Source of the DNA: an uncultured Pleurocapsa sp.
GTDB lineage: Bacteria > Cyanobacteriota > Cyanobacteriia > Cyanobacteriales > Xenococcaceae
Length of the DNA: 11,088 nt
NCBI GenBank assembly: GCA_937884735.1
Contig: CAKZYI010000478.1
Coordinates: 1-11,088 of the forward strand
Direction: 5' to 3'
Shown here: one piece after another, positions 6,868 through 11,088 of the stretch
Layout: the number at the start of each line of letters is the position of its first letter
How positions within the stretch are numbered: the first letter of the stretch is position 1
Notes under the pieces: model-generated
The model's database searches: none
Told to the model about the DNA's origin: nothing
Seen by the model: the letters and a program-made list of their open reading frames with translations, nothing else
Position numbers and translations under genes: made by a program

Positions 6868-6933
6868 CTACGTGGTTAAGAATGCTGTTTCCCTAGAAAA
6901 ATTTATCTTCGATTAGTTCTGATACCTGCCATA

Positions 6934-7007
6934 AATGATATCATTAGAGGCTGTAATAGCCAGAAAAATATAAATTTGAGACGGGGAAAAAGTAGAATAA
7001 TTTTCCC
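6934..7007 (+). promoter_or_regulatory. Leader and putative promoter region of the E2 gene
   Basis: Three symmetric elements sit together: the perfect palindrome AATGATATCATT (6934-6945), a small hairpin GGCT/AGCC (6949-6961), and GGGAAAA/TTTTCCC (6984-6990 with 7001-7007). A sigma-70-like promoter could be TTGAGA (6976-6981), 16 bases, TAATTT (6998-7003); its -10 element would lie within the last inverted repeat, suggesting control by a bound protein. The start of transcription is inference. Confidence 0.3.
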
Positions 7008-7055
7008 TTGGTTTCAAAAATCGATATATTAACTACACAAGAAAGATCGCACACC

Positions 7056-7715
7056 ATGATTCACGATAATTTTATGCCCGCCCTCAGTTCCACTATGACC
7101 GTAGGTAAAATTGTAGAGTGGACAAAATCTCCTGGGGACAAAGTAGAGAAAGGAGAAACGGTTCTAGTGGTAGAATCGGATAAAGCCGACATGGATGTGG
7201 AATCTTTTAATGAAGGCTATCTAGCAGTGATTATGGTTGAAGCAGGGGAAGAAGCTCCTGTAGGTAGTGCGATCGCTCTAATAGCCGAAACTGAAGCAGA
7301 AATTGCTGAAGCGAAAAAACAAGCAGCATCCCATCAAGGAGGTGCCAGCGCGCCCAAAGAAGCCGCTTCTGTAGCAGTTACCGCTCCTCCTACTGTTGAA
7401 AAAGCTACAGCTACAGCAGCAAGTAACGGTAGCAGCAATGGCTCTGGCAGACTAGTGGCTTCTCCTAGAGCGAAAAAATTAGCCAAAAAATTTGGCGTAG
7501 ATCTAAAAACTCTCCAAGGTAGTGGGCCTTATGGACGTATTACAGCGGGTGACGTGGAACAAGCATCTGGGAAAGCTGTAACTTCTCCTGGTGCTACTCC
7601 TGTCGGGATTGCCCCTGTTGCTACTGCAAATACTGCTCCTGCTGTAGTTGCTGCTCCCGTTACGCCACCTCCTGTATCGACAGCAAATGTTACTCCTGGT
7701 GAGACAGTAGCCTAG
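7056..7715 (+). CDS. pdhC: Pyruvate dehydrogenase E2, N-terminal half (lipoyl and E1/E3-binding domains), ends at premature TAG
   Basis: This 219-residue product is the front half of dihydrolipoamide acetyltransferase. The start at 7056 gives MIHDNFMPALSSTM, the normal E2 beginning; an upstream TTG (7008) adds 16 unrelated residues and is not chosen. The lipoyl domain spans 1-80, with the lipoylated lysine Lys43 in ESDKADMD. A Pro/Ala/Ser linker (90-130) leads to the peripheral subunit-binding domain RLVASPRAKKLAKKFGVDL to DVEQ (132-169), then a second Ala/Pro/Val linker (170-215). It stops at TAG 7713-7715 just after GETVA, where homologues continue directly into the catalytic domain. The catalytic half continues in the same frame. 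A truncated product could be lipoylated and bind E1 or E3 but has no acetyltransferase activity. The gene name follows common cyanobacterial usage; odhB is an alternative label. Confidence 0.92.
   Translation: MIHDNFMPALSSTMTVGKIVEWTKSPGDKVEKGETVLVVESDKADMDVESFNEGYLAVIMVEAGEEAPVGSAIALIAETEAEIAEAKKQAASHQGGASAPKEAASVAVTAPPTVEKATATAASNGSSNGSGRLVASPRAKKLAKKFGVDLKTLQGSGPYGRITAGDVEQASGKAVTSPGATPVGIAPVATANTAPAVVAAPVTPPPVSTANVTPGETVA
7713..7715 (+). other. In-frame amber codon interrupting the E2 gene
   Basis: The frame reads GTA GCC TAG AAT ACG CTA CAA, that is V-A-stop-N-T-L-Q. Homologues usually read V-P-(F or L)-N/T-T-L-Q, so the TAG replaces one sense codon with no frame change. A single base change from TTG (Leu) would explain it. 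The sequence on both sides stays conserved, indicating a recent mutation, readthrough, tolerated splitting, or a base-call error. Confidence 0.9.
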
Positions 7716-7745
7716 AATACGCTACAAAAAGCAGTAGTACAAAAC

Positions 7746-8369
7746 ATGATGGCGAGTTTGCAAGTGCCTACTTTCCATGTGACTTACACTATAAATACTG
7801 ACGCTTTAGATGCTCTATACAAGCAGATCAAACCTAAAGGCGTAACCATGACTGCTTTGTTAGCAAAAGCGATCGCCCTTACCCTCAAAAAGCACCCTGT
7901 AGTCAACGCTAGCTATAGTCAAGATGCTATTAGTTACAATTCTGAAATTAATGTGGCTGTAGCCGTAGCAATGCCCGATGGAGGGTTAATTACTCCCGTG
8001 TTGCGTAATGCAGATCAAATGGATATTTATTCTCTGTCTCGCACCTGGAAGGATTTGGTTAACCGCTCTCGCTCTAAGCAACTTCAACCTGATGAATATA
8101 GCACGGGTACATTTACTCTTTCTAACTTGGGTATGTTTGGCGTAGATAACTTTGATGCTATTTTGCCTCAAGGACAAGGATCTATTTTGGCAGTAGGTGG
8201 CTCAAAGCCTCAGTTAGTTGCTGATGATTCTGGCATGATGGGAGTTAAACGCCAAATGAAGGTTAATATTACTTCCGATCACCGCATTATTTATGGCGCA
8301 CAAGCAGCAGCTTTCTTGAAAGACTTGGCAACTTTGATCGAAACTAACGCTCAGTCTTTGACTCTTTGA
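7746..8369 (+). CDS. pdhC: Pyruvate dehydrogenase E2, C-terminal catalytic half
   Basis: In the same frame as the preceding half, this carries the chloramphenicol-acetyltransferase-fold domain that forms the E2 core and transfers acetyl groups to CoA. The first usable start is the ATG-ATG pair at 7746, which is an internal Met pair of the normal protein. Translation from there would omit NTLQKAVVQN, the beginning of the first catalytic-domain helix. Recognisable segments are VTMTALLAKAIALTLKKHP, then MPDGGLITPVLRNAD, then TGTFTLSNLGMFGVDNFDAI, then the active-site region ITSDHRIIYGA with His179; Tyr in place of Asp after RII is normal for plastid-type E2. If the TAG is read through, the full protein is 437 residues, close to the usual cyanobacterial length. 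No ribosome binding site precedes 7746. It ends TGA. Confidence 0.9.
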   Translation: MMASLQVPTFHVTYTINTDALDALYKQIKPKGVTMTALLAKAIALTLKKHPVVNASYSQDAISYNSEINVAVAVAMPDGGLITPVLRNADQMDIYSLSRTWKDLVNRSRSKQLQPDEYSTGTFTLSNLGMFGVDNFDAILPQGQGSILAVGGSKPQLVADDSGMMGVKRQMKVNITSDHRIIYGAQAAAFLKDLATLIETNAQSLTL

Positions 8370-8370
8370 T

Positions 8371-8395
8371 CTAAGGGATATTCTTTAGGCTTTTT
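8371..8395 (+). terminator. Weak intrinsic terminator after E2
   Basis: CTAAGGG (8371-8377) and TCTTTAG (8382-8388) form a seven-pair stem including two G-U pairs, loop ATAT, then GC and a run of five T (8391-8395). It starts two bases after the E2 stop. The stem is weak, so efficiency is doubtful. Confidence 0.4.
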
Positions 8396-8402
8396 GAAAT
8401 TG

Positions 8403-8436
8403 AATACAGTAAGGCAATTCATTGCTTTGCTGTATT
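8403..8436 (+). terminator. Strong hairpin, 15 pairs, downstream of E2
   Basis: The left arm 8403-8417 pairs fully with the right arm 8422-8436 across the loop TTCA, with 13 Watson-Crick and two G-U pairs. It is the strongest hairpin I found in the window. What follows is AT-rich without a clean T-run, so it could stabilise the E2 transcript 3' end or form one state of a leader structure for the gene at 8508. Confidence 0.5.
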
Positions 8437-8460
8437 AATATAATAATTAGATTAATACAG
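8430..8460 (+). promoter_or_regulatory. Alternative hairpin that competes with the one at 8403-8436
   Basis: CTGTATTAAT (8430-8439) and ATTAATACAG (8451-8460) are a perfect 10-bp inverted repeat with an 11-base loop. Its left arm reuses bases 8430-8436 that form the right arm of the upstream hairpin, so both cannot form at once. This layout resembles attenuator or riboswitch expression platforms, but no ligand domain is recognised. Confidence 0.35.
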
Positions 8461-8481
8461 TTATTAAGTATAGCTTATACG

Positions 8482-8495
8482 CTTGTTTAAACAAG
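8482..8495. promoter_or_regulatory. Perfect 14-bp palindrome just before the gene at 8508
   Basis: CTTGTTTAAACAAG ends 12 bases before the ATG. As DNA it could be a dimeric regulator site; as RNA it would be a short self-complementary element near the ribosome binding region. No Shine-Dalgarno sequence is evident between it and the start codon. Confidence 0.35.
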
Positions 8496-8507
8496 TAACA
8501 GCAGAAT

Positions 8508-8930
8508 ATGAACCGTTTCCTCTACGAAAAATCCGTCACCTATCAAGAATGCTTGATCATTCCGTTTGTATCTGGCTGTATTGATGGAGATGATATTTAT
8601 TCTTATTCTTTGCTATCTGAGCAAGGCTATACTAGTCAACTGCATCAGGCAAAAAATCCTGCCCAGTCTTATTCTTCTAAGCTATCAAAGATTATTGCGA
8701 TCGCCAAACATCACTTAGACAATCAGTTTACTTTAGAAGGCTCTGATTATTTTCGCCAGCGTTACACTTACCGCGACAATCTAATTATTCTCCATCAAGA
8801 AGGTGGTAAATGTTTTTACGATCACTATGCTCCTCGTAAACTAGTCAACATTGCCGCACCAAAAGTATTTAATGATGTTGATGAGTGTATTAACTGGGTT
8901 AGAGCGGGGTTACAACGCAATCAAATTTAA
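8508..8930 (+). CDS. Unrecognised 140-residue soluble protein
   Basis: I do not recognise a characterised family. The protein has no signal peptide, membrane segment or clear catalytic motif. It looks like two parts: residues 1-55 (SVTYQECLIIPFVSGCIDGDDIYSYSLLSE and following), and residues 60-140, with a helix SKIIAIAKHHLDNQF and an aromatic-rich stretch DYFRQRYTYRDNLIILHQEG, then CFYDHYAP and DVDECINWVRAGL. The balanced composition, an internal HIP1 site at 8697 and a coding-like codon pattern suggest a genuine gene native to this genome. The ATG at 8508 is preceded by a palindrome and competing hairpins rather than a normal ribosome binding site. It is convergent with the DUF2288 gene and ends TAA. 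Confidence 0.72.
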   Translation: MNRFLYEKSVTYQECLIIPFVSGCIDGDDIYSYSLLSEQGYTSQLHQAKNPAQSYSSKLSKIIAIAKHHLDNQFTLEGSDYFRQRYTYRDNLIILHQEGGKCFYDHYAPRKLVNIAAPKVFNDVDECINWVRAGLQRNQI

Positions 8931-8955
8931 CCAAATTTAATTTTTAATTTAATTA

Positions 8956-8971
8956 AACAATGGGAATTGTT
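8956..8971. terminator. Small hairpin between convergent genes, possible bidirectional terminator
   Basis: AACAAT (8956-8961) and ATTGTT (8966-8971) form six pairs with loop GGGA, in the 57-base gap between two converging stop codons. The flank on the left is AT-rich (8931-8955). Weak but well placed. Confidence 0.3.
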
Positions 8972-8987
8972 GACGCAGCCATAAAAG

Positions 8988-9293
8988 CTAGTTTTGTGAA
9001 TTATCTTCGATTTCTTGAACTACAACAAATGGCTGTACTATTAAAGCCGTAAACTGTTTTTGTGGATTGTCATTCCACTTACTTAGCTGATCGACTGTGG
9101 GCTTGGCAATAGATTTATCGGCAATCCAACCTTGCACTGAGCTAGTGTTGTCTTGAGCTATTTCGGCGGCAACTTCTGATAAGTCTAATTCTGATTTGAC
9201 GACAATTACTGCATCTCGCTTTGCATGGGGTAATAATTCTTGCCAAGATATATCTGCAATATCTTTGTTCAATTTTTCTCGTAAATCAGGCAT
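8988..9293 (-). CDS. DUF2288 family protein
   Basis: A 101-residue soluble protein of the length and pattern of the DUF2288 family. It opens with MPDLREKLNKDI, has WQELLPHAKRDAVIVVKSEL (17-36) and DLSEVAAEIAQDNTSSVQGW (37-56), and ends with KQFTALIVQPFVVVQE (79-94). The paired segments RDAVIVV and FTALIVQPFVVVQE look like beta strands, the middle like helices. The molecular role of the family is unknown. It has no metal ligands or membrane segment. It is divergent from the SLOG-type gene, with 77 bases between starts, so the two may share a control region. No Shine-Dalgarno sequence is clear. It ends TAG. Confidence 0.85.
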   Translation of the reverse strand: MPDLREKLNKDIADISWQELLPHAKRDAVIVVKSELDLSEVAAEIAQDNTSSVQGWIADKSIAKPTVDQLSKWNDNPQKQFTALIVQPFVVVQEIEDNSQN

Positions 9294-9370
9294 GTTAAGA
9301 CTTTGATAATTTGATTTGTGGGGATTTTCGACCCTACTTGTTAAAAATAATACCTTATTAATAAACCATT

Positions 9371-9868
9371 ATGGCAAAGGTGATAATAGGAGTAATGGGT
9401 GCAGGAAAATCAGCTACCCCAGAGGATATTTCTCTGGCTTATAACCTTGGTAAATCCATTGCTGAAAATAATTGGATTTTGCTTACTGGTGGAAGAAAAG
9501 CAGGAATTATGGATGCAGCTAGTCGAGGTGCAAAGGCTAGTGGCGGTCTAACTATTGGTATTTTACCCAGCAACAATACAAAAGATATGTCTGAGGCGGT
9601 TGATATTCCGATTATTACAGACATGGGTAATGGGAGAAATAATATTAATGTTCTGTCTTCGACTGTTGTGGTTGCTTGTGGAATTGGTTTGGGTACCGCT
9701 TCGGAGATTGCTTTAGCATTGAAAAACAATAAGCCAGTAATTTTATTAAACGCGACAGATTTAACCTATCAATTCTTTGATAGTTTGGCTAGCAATCAGA
9801 TATTTTTAGCCGAAAATATAGATAATGCGATCGCATTAATAAAAGAAATTATAATAAACGTTAAATAG
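9371..9868 (+). CDS. SLOG / TIGR00725-like Rossmann nucleotide-binding protein
   Basis: A 165-residue single-domain protein of the LOG/DprA-like SLOG superfamily. It begins with IIGVMGAGKS (5-14), which resembles but is not a P-loop. It then has LLTGGRKAGIMDAASRGAKA (37-56), the family nucleotide-binding loop, TIGILPS (61-67) and GIGLGTASEIALALKNNKPV (104-123), equivalent to the PGGxGTxxE motif with the prolines lost. The cytokinin-activating LOG enzymes use Arg and Glu in these motifs; Arg42 and Glu112 are present here, but TIGR00725 members have no established reaction. Length is normal for the family. It is followed after 31 bases by a membrane protein on the same strand. There is no clear ribosome binding site. 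It contains a HIP1 site (9827), so it is probably native, and ends TAG. Confidence 0.85.
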   Translation: MAKVIIGVMGAGKSATPEDISLAYNLGKSIAENNWILLTGGRKAGIMDAASRGAKASGGLTIGILPSNNTKDMSEAVDIPIITDMGNGRNNINVLSSTVVVACGIGLGTASEIALALKNNKPVILLNATDLTYQFFDSLASNQIFLAENIDNAIALIKEIIINVK

Positions 9869-9899
9869 CCTAAATTATGTAAATTTTTTTATTATTTAA

Positions 9900-10511
9900 A
9901 TGAAGGTAAACAGTGAAGAAAGCAATTTTTCTATTGTTAATATAGACAACTCTTTGTTGACCATAGAAATATATCATTCTAGATTATATGGAAAACTATT
10001 TAAAAATGGAGCAGTAAAGTTAGTTTATATATTGCTGTGTTGGCATCTATTTAATTCTCTTTTATCATTTTCCATATCTAATAATTTCTTGGCACTATTT
10101 CTGGCAAGCATTTATCACTTTATTTTTTCTTGTATAGAAATACAATTTATTATTTTAATTTTATACTCTTATTTTGGATCTACTCGCATATCAATAAATA
10201 AACAGGATTTTTTGATTAAAAAAAGCCTTTGGGGCATCAAAAGAGAAATTACGGTAAAAACCGAATATATTTTTAATGCTGAGATAAAACCTATCGAGGT
10301 TTTTCATAGTCAAAATAAGTTTTCCTTGTTCTTTGATAGTCAAGAAAATATACCCTATGCTTGTTATTTATTAAAAAATGAACCCGACTTTGCTTTTGAG
10401 GCAATGTGTTCAAAAAAAAATTTGAATCAAATACTCTTGTCTATTAATAGTTTTATTAATTCAGATGAGCTTAATTTGGCAAGTTTTAAAACAAACTATC
10501 TGTTGAATTAA
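9900..10511 (+). CDS. Unrecognised membrane protein: two hydrophobic helices plus soluble C-terminal domain
   Basis: The 203-residue product has a 35-residue polar N-terminus, a hydrophobic helix near 40-58 (VKLVYILLCWHLFNSLLSF), a second long one near 63-92, and a C-terminal region of about 110 residues with alternating strand-like segments (TRISINKQDFLIKKSL, REITVKTEYIF, KFSLFFDSQ) and a helix at the end. The pattern recalls membrane proteins with a cytosolic PH-like beta domain, but I cannot assign a family. The gene is visibly more AT-rich than its neighbours and has no HIP1 site. It follows the SLOG gene by 31 bases, suggesting co-transcription, and its last 26 bases overlap the 3' end of the opposing hydrolase gene. 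It ends TAA. Confidence 0.75.
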   Translation: MKVNSEESNFSIVNIDNSLLTIEIYHSRLYGKLFKNGAVKLVYILLCWHLFNSLLSFSISNNFLALFLASIYHFIFSCIEIQFIILILYSYFGSTRISINKQDFLIKKSLWGIKREITVKTEYIFNAEIKPIEVFHSQNKFSLFFDSQENIPYACYLLKNEPDFAFEAMCSKKNLNQILLSINSFINSDELNLASFKTNYLLN

Positions 10512-11088
10512 CAATATTCATTCCTGCATCAGCAAACTTCTGAAATGTCGTATTAGCTTGGGCGGTAAAATCAACTACCTCTGGAATAACAACGGGGGAC
10601 ATACAATCTTCTAAAAGATATATTTTTTTTGATAAACTTGCATCTATTAACTTTATTTCTGTTAACAAGTTATCAATTGTCCAAGCTACACAATGACTCT
10701 TGGCTTGTCCTGCAATTATTAGGTAATCAAAGTTTAATAATTTATCAATTAAATCAGTGTTTTTACTAGCAATAGATTTTCCATCAATGCTATCAGTAAC
10801 TTCAGGGCTTAATACAGAATAATTTTCCGTTAAAGCATTGCTACCTTTTAATTCAAAATTAGTTTTACTTTTCCTGGCAATACTATGAAAAAATATTGCT
10901 TCTTCTACAGCAGAAACTAAAGCATGACCAATACCACCAAGCATAGAATGATAAGGCCAAATTGTTAAAGGATATTTGCCATCTTCGCTCAGTTTTTTGA
11001 CATAATATAAGGCGTGTTGTTCAAGGCGATCGCAATCTCCATTTGTCAAACTATTGGCTAATTCTAAATTAACTTGCCAACTCCCCTG
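10486..11088 (-). CDS. Isochorismatase/nicotinamidase-family cysteine hydrolase, 5' end outside window
   Basis: The frame stays open to the right edge (the first visible residues are QGSWQVNLELANSLTNGD), so a TTG at 11049 is unlikely to be the start. Numbered from that TTG, the conserved core is YPLTIWPYHSMLGGIGHALV (26-45), a region KGSNALTENYSVLSPEV (68-84), and LIIAGQAKSHCVAWT (110-124), with Cys120 as the expected nucleophile, then IYLLEDCMSPVV. The family hydrolyses amide or ether bonds using a Cys, Asp and Lys triad; the Asp would lie outside the window. Members of this longer bacterial subgroup are often annotated nicotinamidase-like, with nicotinamide to nicotinate as a possible reaction, unproven here. 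The 3' end overlaps the membrane-protein gene by 26 bases, tail to tail. It ends TAA. Confidence 0.85.
   Translation of the reverse strand, partial: QGSWQVNLELANSLTNGDCDRLEQHALYYVKKLSEDGKYPLTIWPYHSMLGGIGHALVSAVEEAIFFHSIARKSKTNFELKGSNALTENYSVLSPEVTDSIDGKSIASKNTDLIDKLLNFDYLIIAGQAKSHCVAWTIDNLLTEIKLIDASLSKKIYLLEDCMSPVVIPEVVDFTAQANTTFQKFADAGMNIVNSTDSLF

Larger units (their letters stand above)
1086..11033. repeat. HIP1 octamer GCGATCGC, 13 dispersed copies
   Basis: Exact copies start at 1086, 1370, 1606, 1675, 2723, 4526, 4601, 6409, 7269, 7869, 8697, 9827 and 11026. An octamer is expected about 0.2 times in 11 kb by chance. All copies lie inside genes. HIP1 over-representation is a known hallmark of many cyanobacterial genomes. 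None occurs in 9900-10511 or in the intergenic regions. Confidence 0.95.

Noticed and set aside
7008..7055. TTG start adding 16 residues to E2
   Set aside because: MIHDNFMPALSS from 7056 is the usual N-terminus of the family, and the upstream stretch overlaps leader inverted repeats.
7713..7715. Reassigned genetic code in which TAG means an amino acid
   Set aside because: TAG is the natural stop of at least four other genes here (ATPase at 1869, PCP_red at 4387, DUF2288 at 8988, SLOG at 9868), all at family-typical lengths.
7640..7760. Insertion element or frameshift as the cause of the E2 split
   Set aside because: No extra sequence, duplicated target or frame change is present; the reading frame is the same on both sides and only one codon is a stop.
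9318..9337. tRNA T-arm-like hairpin (GTGGGG with CCCTAC around ATTTTCGA)
   Set aside because: No acceptor, D or anticodon arm can be found on either strand within the 77-base gap.
9439..9729. Antisense 96-residue reading frame inside the SLOG gene
   Set aside because: It lies wholly within a gene with clear family motifs and has no recognisable features of its own.

Overview
The window is almost certainly cyanobacterial chromosome. It carries 13 exact copies of the octamer GCGATCGC (HIP1) in 11 kb, is AT-rich, and encodes families typical of cyanobacteria: a Tic20-like membrane protein, a stand-alone PCP_red small protein, an AAA_35 ATPase with a vMAP-type N-terminal HTH, DUF2288, a plastid-type pyruvate dehydrogenase E2 and a UbiH-like hydroxylase. 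The genus cannot be fixed from this sequence. Most genes look like ordinary housekeeping or conserved genes. I see no transposon, prophage, CRISPR array, rRNA or tRNA.

Layout. Bases 1-1267 hold the 3' part of a weakly GNAT-like protein, followed 15 bases later by ruvX. Convergent to these, on the minus strand, are an HTH-AAA ATPase (1869-3182) and a divergent UreE-like nickel chaperone (1285-1785). The 414-base gap 3183-3596 separates the ATPase from the plus-strand genes and contains a perfect 16-bp palindrome and other repeats. Bases 3597-5383 encode a Tic20-like protein, a 61-residue PCP_red protein and a desaturase closely resembling sphingolipid delta-4 desaturases. Two heptanucleotide repeat tracts (5378-5463) separate the desaturase from a UbiH/COQ6-type FAD hydroxylase; the second tract supplies the hydroxylase's only canonical in-frame start codon.

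Bases 7056-8369 encode the E2 subunit of pyruvate dehydrogenase, but an in-frame TAG at 7713-7715 cuts it exactly between the linker and the catalytic domain. Both halves are otherwise intact and in the same frame. This is the most striking anomaly. It is followed by overlapping inverted repeats that can form mutually exclusive hairpins (8403-8460), a 14-bp palindrome and an unrecognised 140-residue gene. The right end has a DUF2288 gene (minus), a SLOG/TIGR00725-like nucleotide-binding protein, a two-helix membrane protein with a soluble C-terminal domain, and a convergently overlapping isochorismatase-family hydrolase running off the window.

No single pathway unites the window. Candidates for something new are the amber-split E2, the desaturase with sphingolipid-type signatures, the SLOG plus membrane-protein pair, and the alternative-hairpin region. 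None of them is proven by the sequence alone.
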